Shown in pieces: positions 1-7,092 of a stretch of DNA of 14,418 nucleotides. The DNA is from Peptococcaceae bacterium UBA5356 (lineage in GTDB: Bacteria > Bacillota > Peptococcia > DRI-13 > DTU073): positions 1 through 14,418 of the forward strand of contig DHPU01000033.1 of NCBI GenBank assembly GCA_002407935.1, given 5' to 3'. Positions within the stretch are counted from its first letter, which is position 1. Each line of letters starts with the position of its first letter. The notes under the pieces are model-generated. The model saw only the letters and a program-made list of their open reading frames with translations, ran no database searches and was not told where the DNA came from. Both the position numbers and the translations under genes were made by a program.

Positions 1-195
1 CTTTGTCTCATCAGTAGTTACAGTAGGAATTTGCTCAGGTGTTTCAATCAGCACCGTGGGATTATTAAAATCATTCTGCCTAGCCAAACTGTCTCCTTTG
101 TTAAAATCCTCTTTCACCTTATTTAATAAGCCACAACCGGAAAAAACCAACGATAATAGCAATACGCCACTCAATACTAAAGCTCCCTTTTTCAT
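1..195 (-). CDS. Small lipoprotein, C-terminus beyond left edge
   Basis: Reading leftwards from ATG at 195-193 gives 65 codons with no stop before the window edge, so the gene is partial. The product starts MKKGALVLSGVLLLSLVFSG followed by Cys21: a basic N-terminus, a hydrophobic core and a lipobox-like FSGC. This is a signal peptidase II lipoprotein signal, although Phe at -3 is not the commonest residue. The mature part visible is polar and rich in Asn, Asp, Glu, Thr and Lys, with no domain I recognise. A G-rich stretch (AGAGGGGGG, 205-213) lies about 9 nt before the ATG; a better AAGGAGG (224-230) is too far upstream to serve this start. It lies just downstream of lgt, whose product lipidates such proteins, but a terminator separates the two genes. 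Function unknown. Confidence 0.7.
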   Translation of the reverse strand, partial: MKKGALVLSGVLLLSLVFSGCGLLNKVKEDFNKGDSLARQNDFNNPTVLIETPEQIPTVTTDETK

Positions 196-270
196 CTTCC
201 GTATCCCCCCTCTCTTTCGATTTCCTCCTTACATCATATTTGTCTAAGTAAAATTTATGACTACTATTCC

Positions 271-303
271 AAAAAAAAATGCCGTGGATTTTGCTCCACA
301 GCA
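271..303 (-). terminator. Rho-independent terminator of lgt
   Basis: Read on the minus strand, a 9-bp stem (TGCTGTGGA / TCCACGGCA, one G-T wobble; arms 295-303 and 280-288) with a 6-nt loop is followed by nine T residues (271-279). It sits 15 bp beyond the lgt stop and 75 bp before the lipoprotein start, so it should end the lgt transcript. Confidence 0.85.
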
Positions 304-317
304 TCATTGTCTTCTTT

Positions 318-1271
318 TCATTTAACTTCATTTCTATTAACTTCAGCAGTTTCAGCAACTTCAGCAGCTTTATCAGTTTCACTATCCTCAACGGCTTCAG
401 CATTTTCTCCATTGTTTTCTTCATTGGCTTCATTGGCTTTGCTAACTTCGTTGATTTCTTCATTATCAACAACTTCATCCTTTTGTTCACTTTGAGCAAT
501 TTCCTCAGTCTGTTTTTCCGGGCAATGTCGATAAAGCAACAACCCTAAGCCCCCTATCACCACGAGAGCACTCACTACCTGAGCTGCCCGTAGGGAAGGG
601 GTCAGCATCAAACTGTCTGTCCGCAATCCTTCAATAAAGAAACGCCCCACCGAGTACAAAACAGCATAAGAAATAAAGACATCTCCCCATCTCAAGCCCT
701 TCCTTCTCCTCAGCCAAAGCAAAAAGAAAAAAACAATGAAATTCCAAAGTGATTCGTATAAAAAAGTGGGATGGCGGTACGCTCCATCAATATACATGGC
801 CCAGGGCAACGTAGCAGGGTCAACCTCATAGCCATACGCTTCCTGGTTAAAAAAGTTCCCCCACCGGCCAATAGCCTGTCCCAGAATAAGACTGGGTGCC
901 ACCAGATCGGCGGCCTGCCAAAAATTAATCCCATACTTTCGCAAGAGAAAAACGCCGCCCAAAATCCCCCCAATAATGCCGCCGTGAATCGCCAATCCTC
1001 CATGCCAAGTAGCGGGAATCTCCAGCGGATATTGACTGTAATAATCCCAATTAAAAGCTACATAATATAATCTGGCTCCGATAAACGCAGCGGGTAAAAC
1101 TACCAGCAGCACATTAAAAAAGTGTTCTGTATTAACCCCTTGTTTTTCCGCTTCCCGCAAGGCAAGATATACACCCAGCAGAATAGCCAGACCAATCAAG
1201 ATGCCATACCAATATACAGTAATATAAGGTCCTATTTTAAAGGCAATGGGATTGGGTGGGGAAATATTCAT
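318..1271 (-). CDS. lgt: Prolipoprotein diacylglyceryl transferase (Lgt) with long acidic tail
   Basis: Transfers diacylglycerol from phosphatidylglycerol to the lipobox cysteine of prelipoproteins, the first step of lipoprotein maturation in the cytoplasmic membrane. The 317-aa product has several hydrophobic segments (about 20-38, 52-70, 97-112, 174-188, 198-212, 230-248). It carries the Lgt signature GRWGNFFNQEAYG at 135-147, the catalytic-region AIHGG with His96, and HPTFLYE at 167-173. The family core ends near residue 250. Residues 251-317 form an extra low-complexity tail rich in Glu, Asp, Ala and Asn (24 acidic of 67), expected to face the cytoplasm from known Lgt topology. The ATG at 1271 is preceded by AGGAGGG about 12 nt upstream. 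The gene is followed by a clear terminator, and a lipoprotein gene lies next downstream. Confidence 0.95.
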   Translation of the reverse strand: MNISPPNPIAFKIGPYITVYWYGILIGLAILLGVYLALREAEKQGVNTEHFFNVLLVVLPAAFIGARLYYVAFNWDYYSQYPLEIPATWHGGLAIHGGIIGGILGGVFLLRKYGINFWQAADLVAPSLILGQAIGRWGNFFNQEAYGYEVDPATLPWAMYIDGAYRHPTFLYESLWNFIVFFFLLWLRRRKGLRWGDVFISYAVLYSVGRFFIEGLRTDSLMLTPSLRAAQVVSALVVIGGLGLLLYRHCPEKQTEEIAQSEQKDEVVDNEEINEVSKANEANEENNGENAEAVEDSETDKAAEVAETAEVNRNEVK

Positions 1272-1329
1272 GATGATACCGGCCCTCCTATCTACTACAA
1301 TTAATTCAATTAATTCTCATCCGATTCAC

Positions 1330-1374
1330 CCCCAGGACTTAAAATCCTGGGGTGTTTTATCCTGGGGCGTTTTA
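1330..1374. repeat. Hairpin and 15-bp direct repeat between ACT gene and lgt
   Basis: CCCCAGGA (1330-1337) and TCCTGGGG (1345-1352) form a perfect 8-bp inverted repeat with a 7-nt loop. The right half begins a tandem duplication: TCCTGGGGTGTTTTA (1345-1359) and TCCTGGGGCGTTTTA (1360-1374) differ at one base. The second copy supplies the TAA stop of the ACT-domain gene. There is no T-run after the hairpin on the minus strand, so it is at best a weak terminator or attenuator between the ACT gene and lgt. Confidence 0.55.
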
Positions 1375-1800
1375 CAAAGAGTAGACCTGGTCGCCTTCTA
1401 AAATCTTGATGCCGGACTCCCGAATCACCGGGATAGCCTCCAGCGGATTCTCTACCCGAATAACTACTAAAGCCCCTTGTGATGTTTTCCCCAAAAAAGC
1501 ATACATATATTCCAAATTAATCCCTGCCGTATCAAGTCTTTCTAACGCACCGGCCAACCCTCCCGGAGTATCGGATACCTCCATGGCTAAGACTTCCGTT
1601 GTACTCACGGCAAAATTATGCTCCTTTAGTACATCATGGGCCTTTTCCGGATTATCAACAATCAGACGTAACACCCCAAAATTAGTGGTATCAGCAATCG
1701 ATAAGGCCCTAATATTGATCTTTTCATTCCCTAAAATACGACAGACATGGGCCAAGCGGCCTTTTTTGTTCTCCAGAAACAAAGAAATTTGTTTAATCAT
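1372..1800 (-). CDS. Tandem ACT-domain protein, PaaK partner
   Basis: A 142-aa protein that is essentially two ACT domains: about 3-69 (IKQISLFLENKKGRLAHVCR onward) and 70-142 (AMEVSDTPGGLAGALERL onward). Each begins with a beta strand and the Gly-containing turn before the first helix that often contacts an amino-acid ligand. No catalytic or DNA-binding domain is attached, so it is probably a small ligand-sensing or regulatory protein. Stand-alone tandem ACT proteins of this size are very often encoded right after phenylacetate-CoA ligase genes in anaerobic bacteria and archaea, and here it follows that gene by 44 bp on the same strand. ATG at 1800 with GGAGGG about 12 nt upstream. A ligand such as an aromatic or branched-chain amino acid is inferred from the partnership, not visible in the sequence. 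Confidence 0.9.
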   Translation of the reverse strand: MIKQISLFLENKKGRLAHVCRILGNEKINIRALSIADTTNFGVLRLIVDNPEKAHDVLKEHNFAVSTTEVLAMEVSDTPGGLAGALERLDTAGINLEYMYAFLGKTSQGALVVIRVENPLEAIPVIRESGIKILEGDQVYSL

Positions 1801-1844
1801 GATCTAATCTATCCCTCCTTATCTTCTTTTCCCATCATCACCCG

Positions 1845-3143
1845 TTAGATTCTTCTCCGATCAATAATCCGCTTTGCTTTCCCTTCACTGCGTGGAAGGG
1901 AATGAGGTTCAACTAATTTTACTTTGGCGGCAATACCCAATAAAGATTGAATATGATGCTGTATTTTCCTTTCCAAATCCTCTAAACCCCGTACCTTATC
2001 CGAAAACATCTTCGGGGATACTTCGACTTGAATTTCTAATTCATCCAGACTGCCTACCCTATCGACAATCAACAAATAATGCGGCTCCGTCTCCCCAACC
2101 TCCAAAATAGCCGTTTCAATCTGCGACGGAAAGACATTAACCCCCCTAATTACCAGCATATCGTCAGTCCTGCCGAAAACCTTATGCATCCGGATATGAG
2201 TTCTCCCGCAAGCACAAGGTTCCTTCGTCAAAATTGATAAATCCCTCGTGCGATAACGAATTACCGGGAACCCTTCTTTCGTTAAAGTGGTGAAAACCAA
2301 CTCCCCTTTTTCTCCCTCCGGTAATGTTTCCCCTGTTACGGGATCAATGATTTCCGGAATAAAATGATCGTCAAAAATATGGAGTCCTTGCTTTTCCTGA
2401 CACTCACAAGCCACACCGGGTCCAATTACTTCGGAAAGACCGTAGATATCAACCGCACTAATCTCCAGCCGTTTTTCTAATTCTTGACGCATTTTTTCCG
2501 ACCAAGGCTCTGCGCCAAAAATACCATATTTCAATTTGAAATTGGCTCTGTCCTCTCCCATTTTCTCCAAAGTTTCCGCCAGATAAACGGCATAAGAAGG
2601 GGTGCAAGCCAATACCGTTGTCCCAAAATCCTTCATAATCATCAATTGACGCTGTGTATTCCCGCCCGAAATCGGAATTACAGACGCTCCAACCCGTTCC
2701 GCTCCATAATGAACGCCCAATCCTCCCGTAAACAAACCATACCCATAAGCAATTTGAATCACGGAATCTTTGGTTGTTCCGGCACAGGTTAAGGCTCTGG
2801 CTATTATTTCCGCCCATGTATTAAGATCTGTCCGAGTATAACCAACTACCGTAGGCTTACCTGTTGTTCCTGACGAAGCGTGAACTCGCACAATATCTGT
2901 CATCGGGGTCGCAAACATTCCGAAGGGGTAATTATCCCTTAAGTCTTGTTTGGTAGTAAAAGGGAGTTTCTGCAAATCCGCTACTGTTTTTATATCTGAA
3001 GGCTCTAGCCCGGCTTCCTGAAATTTGCTGCGGTAAAAAGGGACATTATAAAAAACGCGCTCTACCACTTTTTTCAGCCTTTTTAATTGTACTTCTTCTA
3101 ATTGTTCACGGGGCATACATTCATAATGTTCATTCCAGTACAT
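1845..3143 (-). CDS. paaK: Phenylacetate-CoA ligase family enzyme
   Basis: An ATP-dependent, AMP-forming acyl-CoA ligase expected to convert phenylacetate or a related aryl- or acyl-acetate to its CoA thioester in the cytoplasm. The 432 aa match the usual family length. Motifs are in order: ATP-binding SSGTTGKPT (90-98), YGLSEVIGPG (234-243), YRTRDL (297-302), a Cys pair in CACGRTH (310-316), GRTDDMLVIRG (324-334) at the domain hinge, and a C-terminal small domain ending with SEGKAKR, which carries the adenylation lysine region. In anaerobes such enzymes often act with indolepyruvate ferredoxin oxidoreductase in aromatic amino-acid breakdown or synthesis; no ior genes are in the window. ATG at 3143 is preceded by GAGGTGG. 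The ACT gene follows in the same transcript. Substrate is uncertain; the family call is firm. Confidence 0.93.
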   Translation of the reverse strand: MYWNEHYECMPREQLEEVQLKRLKKVVERVFYNVPFYRSKFQEAGLEPSDIKTVADLQKLPFTTKQDLRDNYPFGMFATPMTDIVRVHASSGTTGKPTVVGYTRTDLNTWAEIIARALTCAGTTKDSVIQIAYGYGLFTGGLGVHYGAERVGASVIPISGGNTQRQLMIMKDFGTTVLACTPSYAVYLAETLEKMGEDRANFKLKYGIFGAEPWSEKMRQELEKRLEISAVDIYGLSEVIGPGVACECQEKQGLHIFDDHFIPEIIDPVTGETLPEGEKGELVFTTLTKEGFPVIRYRTRDLSILTKEPCACGRTHIRMHKVFGRTDDMLVIRGVNVFPSQIETAILEVGETEPHYLLIVDRVGSLDELEIQVEVSPKMFSDKVRGLEDLERKIQHHIQSLLGIAAKVKLVEPHSLPRSEGKAKRIIDRRRI

Positions 3144-3174
3144 CGTTTTCCACCTCTTTCAAATATTAAAATTA

Positions 3175-3203
3175 AGTATATGCCATTTAATCTGCTCCGG
3201 CAA
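3175..3203 (-). promoter_or_regulatory. Candidate sigma-A promoter for paaK-ACT
   Basis: On the minus strand, TTGCCG (3203-3198, 4 of 6 to consensus) and TATACT (3180-3175, 5 of 6) are separated by exactly 17 bp. Initiation near 3168 would leave a leader of about 25 nt with the GAGGTGG ribosome site. It is the best match in the 128-bp gap shared with the divergent yitT. Confidence 0.55.
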
Positions 3204-3271
3204 TACTTTTGCTGTATTTCAGGAAATACTATTACTAATTTATTTTTCCGGGAGAATAAAATGAGCTAAAG

Positions 3272-4102
3272 ATGAAAAAAATTCTACCTTATCTTGGTAT
3301 TACCTGCGGGGCCTTTCTCTTTGCCTTCGGTTTAAATTTCTTTATTATCGCCAACGGTCTTGCCGAAGGTGGTTTTACAGGGCTTGCCCTAATTCTTCAT
3401 TATCTTACGAAGTGGTCTTTTGGTTCAATCCTCCTGACCTTAAACATCCCTTTGTTTTTTATTGGCTGGCAAATGTGGGGCAAGTCTTTTGTCCTCAAAA
3501 CCCTCTTAGGCGTTTTGACCGTCTCCTTTGCGGTAGATTTAACCAGTGGTATTGGTTTTCACACTCAGGATCTGCTCTTAAGTGCTCTTTACGGCGGAGT
3601 ATTATCCGGATCAGGCCTCGGCTTAGTACTTCGCTCCGGAGCAACAACAGGAGGAGTCGATATTATTGCCAGACTTCTTTATGAAAAAACTGGCATAAGT
3701 ATGGGTAAAATTTTTTTATCCTTCGACTTGGCGGTGCTTTCTTTCGTAGCCTTTTTCTTTGGGTTGGAAAAAGCCCTTTATACCTTAGTGGCCCTTTATA
3801 TTTCCAGTCAGGTAATTGACCGCCTCATTGAAGGCGTTGATGAGGCCCGAGCCATTACCATCATCTCTGAAGTTAATCAAACCATTGCCGATGCCATTAT
3901 TCATAATCTGGAACGGGGAGCCACCATTTTAAAAGGTTATGGTGCCTATACCGGTGAAGAAAAACATGTCCTTTATGTGGTAATCAACAAACACGAGCTT
4001 CTCCATTTGAAAAGAATCATTCGCACCATTGATCCCCATGCTTTTATTATTATCAGTAACGTTTATGAAGTACTCGGGGAAGGCTTCCGTCCGCAAAAGT
4101 GA
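3272..4102 (+). CDS. YitT family membrane protein (DUF161 + DUF2179)
   Basis: A 276-aa integral membrane protein of the YitT family, common in Bacillota and of unknown function. Hydrophobic segments lie at about 8-28, 35-45, 52-68, 76-92, 104-122 and 147-182. Conserved-looking glycine-rich stretches are GGFTGLALIL (33-42) and RSGATTGGVDIIARLL (121-136), typical of the two related membrane repeats. The C-terminal 85 residues (about 190-276) are soluble and match DUF2179, a small ferredoxin-like domain thought to sit in the cytoplasm. The gene is alone on its strand, divergent from paaK and convergent with the FAD oxidoreductase. The only in-frame start is ATG 3272. The GGGAG ribosome-site candidate (3249-3253) is about 18 nt away and is better placed for an ATG-AGC-TAA mini-ORF at 3261-3269. 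Confidence 0.88.
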   Translation: MKKILPYLGITCGAFLFAFGLNFFIIANGLAEGGFTGLALILHYLTKWSFGSILLTLNIPLFFIGWQMWGKSFVLKTLLGVLTVSFAVDLTSGIGFHTQDLLLSALYGGVLSGSGLGLVLRSGATTGGVDIIARLLYEKTGISMGKIFLSFDLAVLSFVAFFFGLEKALYTLVALYISSQVIDRLIEGVDEARAITIISEVNQTIADAIIHNLERGATILKGYGAYTGEEKHVLYVVINKHELLHLKRIIRTIDPHAFIIISNVYEVLGEGFRPQK

Positions 4103-4110
4103 ACGACTTT

Positions 4111-4153
4111 TTTACTTATCTAATTTTACTTATCCCAGCAGGCTTTACTTATC
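4111..4153. repeat. Three copies of TTTACTTATC
   Basis: The decamer TTTACTTATC occurs exactly at 4111-4120, 4125-4134 and 4144-4153, in the 42-bp gap between convergent genes. The third copy contains the last codons and stop of the FAD oxidoreductase on the minus strand. It looks like local duplication of that gene's 3' end; no function is evident. Confidence 0.6.
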
Positions 4154-5869
4154 TAAGCGGGCTCCCCTTTCCCGTAATTTCCCTTGCACCCATTTAATCT
4201 GTTCTGCCGCAAAATCAGCCGGTTCTTCCTTAAATAATACGGCTCTAGCCGCAGCCACACCGGCCGCGTCTCCCAAAACAGTCAAATTCGGTAACACCCT
4301 GAGTTCCGACCACGCCAAAGAGGAACAACCGGCCGCATAACCAGGAACCAGTAAATTAGGGCTTCCGGTCGCTTTTAAAACAGCATACGGTAAATAGACA
4401 GGGTTCGAAGGCTGACCTCCTGCCTCCTGCCAGTCCGGCCTTAAATAACCGGTTACAGGCCAAACATAACGGCCATTCTGCACCAAGTCTTGAAACATGA
4501 AGGCATTAACATCCATCATGTAATAGCCCAGTCCGATTCTTTCCTCATAATTAGCTTCATCTGCCGCTTTATCCGCATTTGAGTCGGCTTTGCCGAGACC
4601 CTCTCCCGCTTCTTGTGCTGCTCGTGTCGTTAACGCAAAACTAGTATTCTCATTCCCCGCCAGCCGTTCCATCTCTCCATCCCGCCTTTCCCCTTCCCAA
4701 GGAGAATGCACCGTTTCCCTTAAATATAAGACCTCGCCCACCACTGGCTGATTGTTTACATCCTTAACTAAAGTGACTTCTCCTAAGCCATACCTTTGCC
4801 CCTGATCGGTGACCGCAAACCGCCGCAAAGCCTCTAGAAAATCCGGCTTTGTCAAAAGCTCCCTGGCTTCCTGCCAAGCTTGGTCAACCGTTTTCTGTCC
4901 GACTCCCAACTCGGGGAAATTGTCGCCGCCCCGATCCTTTTCCCGGGCTCGTCCATCCACATCAAAAATAAGCAGCATATTGACCCACCACTCATTACTG
5001 CCCGCCCCATCTTGGGCTGCATTAAGCGGCTTGAGGGCAAATCCCCTGCTTCCATACGATTCATTAAAACGCCTTACCACCGGATCATTTTGCCAGGTTT
5101 CTTTCCCGCCTACTAAACCCCAGCTTCCCCGGGCATCAATTACAAAATGTAAATCACCCAATTGACCGGGTTGGATCGGTTTTTTTACACCTGTTACCTT
5201 AAACATTAAAGTCGCCGCCTGTTGCCTCGTCCATTTCCCTGTTACTTCCTCGGCGGGTAAATATTTTAAAGGCCAATCCTGGCGGCCCACCACTAATTGA
5301 TTATCAGCCAGCCGCACTAATCTACCCTCTGCAGAAGCATCAATAAATACCGTCCCCCACACTATTTTCCATCCTTTCGCCCACTGCACATACCCCTTAG
5401 CATCTCTCACCACCGGGGCTATCAATAGAGCCTTAATTCGGCTCCCCCATTTTTTTACCTTTTTTAAATCATGCTGATAAATTACCGTCAAATTAGGGAA
5501 TTGGGCTAAATCGGCTCGGATGATTTCGGCCATTTGCGGTGTATTATAAAACTGTCCGCTTTGCTCAAACCAGCGCTGAAAAGAACCCGCCGTCACCAAC
5601 TGCTGCCGCCAATAGCGGATATCGGCAAAGTTCTGCCCCCCTACCGTCCCTATCCCGCCTAATTTCTCCCCCGGTTCCGGTACAATCAACAGCACCTTTT
5701 TTTCAGGCGCTAACGAAGCGGCATTACGAGCCGAAGCACATCCTGCCAACCCCCCGCCATAAACAACGACATCACAGGCATAGAGGACTGTGGATAAATA
5801 TTGATAAGTAAAGAACGACATTAGTAATAAGAGCAGAATCAATAACCCTGTAAAGCATTTCTTACGCAT
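4145..5869 (-). CDS. Membrane-anchored FAD-dependent oxidoreductase
   Basis: A 574-aa flavoprotein of the FAD_oxidored type. It shows the N-terminal dinucleotide-binding fold VVVYGGGLAGCASA (34-47), VFIDASAEGRLVRLA (174-188) resembling the family's DATG-D-LA element, LYLRETVH (381-388) and a closing FAD-contact motif LGDAAGVAAARAV (532-544). Ahead of the fold is a single hydrophobic segment (about 8-30) after a basic MRKK, with no twin-arginine and no lipobox. This suggests a signal anchor, so the flavin domain may face outside, or may simply be tethered to the inner face. Residues about 396-440 are a polar, Glu/Ala-rich low-complexity insertion within the FAD domain. Substrate is unknown. 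It follows cobT by 39 bp on the same strand, suggesting one transcript. AAGGGGG lies 6 nt before the ATG. Confidence 0.8.
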   Translation of the reverse strand: MRKKCFTGLLILLLLLMSFFTYQYLSTVLYACDVVVYGGGLAGCASARNAASLAPEKKVLLIVPEPGEKLGGIGTVGGQNFADIRYWRQQLVTAGSFQRWFEQSGQFYNTPQMAEIIRADLAQFPNLTVIYQHDLKKVKKWGSRIKALLIAPVVRDAKGYVQWAKGWKIVWGTVFIDASAEGRLVRLADNQLVVGRQDWPLKYLPAEEVTGKWTRQQAATLMFKVTGVKKPIQPGQLGDLHFVIDARGSWGLVGGKETWQNDPVVRRFNESYGSRGFALKPLNAAQDGAGSNEWWVNMLLIFDVDGRAREKDRGGDNFPELGVGQKTVDQAWQEARELLTKPDFLEALRRFAVTDQGQRYGLGEVTLVKDVNNQPVVGEVLYLRETVHSPWEGERRDGEMERLAGNENTSFALTTRAAQEAGEGLGKADSNADKAADEANYEERIGLGYYMMDVNAFMFQDLVQNGRYVWPVTGYLRPDWQEAGGQPSNPVYLPYAVLKATGSPNLLVPGYAAGCSSLAWSELRVLPNLTVLGDAAGVAAARAVLFKEEPADFAAEQIKWVQGKLRERGARLDK

Positions 5870-5908
5870 TTTTTCCCCCTTCTACTAACCTAAAACTATT
5901 TCTTAACT

Positions 5909-6964
5909 TTATCTTATCTTATCATAACAAATATCCGCAAAGGAACCCATCTCCTGATATATTTTTACAGCAGCATCCAACAGATTAAAGGCCAGAGCAG
6001 CACCCGTTCCTTCGCCTAACCGCATTTCCATTAAAAGCAACGGTTCCATTTGTAAGGCTTCTAAGACAGCCCAAGCCCCTTTTTCAGCAGAGAGATGAGA
6101 GGGAAGCAGATATTCCTTAACTAAAGGATGCATTCGGGCAGCCGCTAAAGCTGCTACCCCGGCAATAAAACCATCAATTACAATCGGTTTGCGGTAATAG
6201 GCTGCCGCTAAACAAGAACCGGTCATCGCCGCTATTTCCAATCCCCCTACCTTAGCGAGAACATCCAGCGGATCGGCAGGATTAGGCTTGTTAATACTTA
6301 AGGCCGTTTCTACCGCCTTTAACTTTAAATGATAGGCGTGAGTATCCCCACCTGTACCGCCTCCTACCACCTCTACCGGCCGCTTCCCTGTTAATGCCGC
6401 TAATACAGCCGCACTGGTAGTGGTATTACAAATCCCAACCTCCCCCATCCCTAATACCTGTGTGCCTTCCTTCACTAATTCACCCGTAACCGCAAAACCT
6501 GCGGCGAGTGCCTTAAGCGCTTCCTCCCCGGACATGGCCGGACCCTTGGTCATATTGGCCGTACCCGCTCTTACTTTCCTTTTTACGATATGGCTGCCCT
6601 TTACTTCCCCTTTTAGACCTACATCTACTACCAAAAGGCGTGCCCCGGCGTGTCGTGCCAGCACACTCACCGCAATTAAACCGGAACCGGCTAGTTCTGC
6701 CAAGTCCCGGCTGGTTTCCTGCGGATAACTATTGAATCCTTCCTCATAAACCCCATTATCCGCAGCCATCATCACAATCGCCTTTTTACTTAGTTCGGGA
6801 AACGGCAGCCCATAAATCCCGGCCATCCTTACCGCTAAACCCTCTAATTTTCCTAAACTCCCCGGAGGCTTTAACTTTTTATCTAATTGTTCCTGCACTT
6901 CTCGCATGGCCGCTTGCGATAAAGGCTGAATCTCGCTCAGTACTTTTTCTAATGAAAATCCCAT
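5909..6964 (-). CDS. cobT: Nicotinate-nucleotide--dimethylbenzimidazole phosphoribosyltransferase (CobT)
   Basis: Forms the alpha-ribazole phosphate used as the lower ligand of cobalamin-type cofactors, from nicotinate mononucleotide and a benzimidazole-like base. The 351 aa match family length. Recognisable stretches are KPPGSLGKLEGL (about 32-43), AADNGVYEEGFNSYPQET (67-84), GMGEVGICNTTTSAAVLAAL (172-191), VIDGFIAG (262-269), LPSHLSAEKG (287-296) and the catalytic glutamate in RLGEGTGAALA (E318, equivalent to E317 of the Salmonella enzyme). Start: TTG (6967-6965) immediately precedes ATG (6964-6962) in frame; ATG, 8-9 nt after AGGGGGA, is preferred. No other cobamide genes are nearby and no B12-riboswitch sequence is seen upstream, so it seems a detached assembly gene. 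The FAD oxidoreductase follows. Confidence 0.95.
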   Translation of the reverse strand: MGFSLEKVLSEIQPLSQAAMREVQEQLDKKLKPPGSLGKLEGLAVRMAGIYGLPFPELSKKAIVMMAADNGVYEEGFNSYPQETSRDLAELAGSGLIAVSVLARHAGARLLVVDVGLKGEVKGSHIVKRKVRAGTANMTKGPAMSGEEALKALAAGFAVTGELVKEGTQVLGMGEVGICNTTTSAAVLAALTGKRPVEVVGGGTGGDTHAYHLKLKAVETALSINKPNPADPLDVLAKVGGLEIAAMTGSCLAAAYYRKPIVIDGFIAGVAALAAARMHPLVKEYLLPSHLSAEKGAWAVLEALQMEPLLLMEMRLGEGTGAALAFNLLDAAVKIYQEMGSFADICYDKIR

Positions 6965-7026
6965 CAAATCATTCCCCCTAAATTAGAAGTTCGAACCTTT
7001 TTAAATTATTTCTCCTTATTCACATG

Positions 7027-7067
7027 TATCCCTTTAGTAAGGGGTAGTACGACAAATATGTTGTGCT
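7027..7067 (+). ncRNA. Two adjacent small hairpins upstream of the nested structure
   Basis: Hairpin A pairs TATCCCTT (7027-7034) with AAGGGGTA (7039-7046) around loop TAGT, with one T-G wobble. Hairpin B pairs AGTACGACA (7046-7054) with TGTTGTGCT (7059-7067) around loop AATA, with two G-T wobbles. All three wobbles are pairs only in plus-strand RNA and would be A-C mismatches in the minus-strand copy. They may belong to the same transcript as 7093-7226, or to the cobT leader if that reasoning fails. Confidence 0.4.
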
Positions 7068-7092
7068 TGAGTCCATTTCTTTCAGAATACAG

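Noticed and set aside
119..499. 126-aa Lys/Leu-rich open frame on the minus strand
   Set aside because: It is a shadow of the repetitive DNA encoding the acidic tail of Lgt, crosses the lgt terminator and the lipoprotein start, and has no ribosome site.
1272..1320. Promoter for lgt in the TTAATTGAATTAATTG stretch
   Set aside because: The AT-rich direct repeat lacks a -10 and -35 pair with acceptable spacing.
1406..1807. 133-aa open frame on the plus strand
   Set aside because: It is antisense to the well-supported ACT-domain gene and has no recognisable features.
6989..6997. GGTTCGAAC on the minus strand resembling a tRNA T-arm
   Set aside because: No acceptor, D-arm or anticodon stem fits around it; the TTCGAA palindrome is chance.
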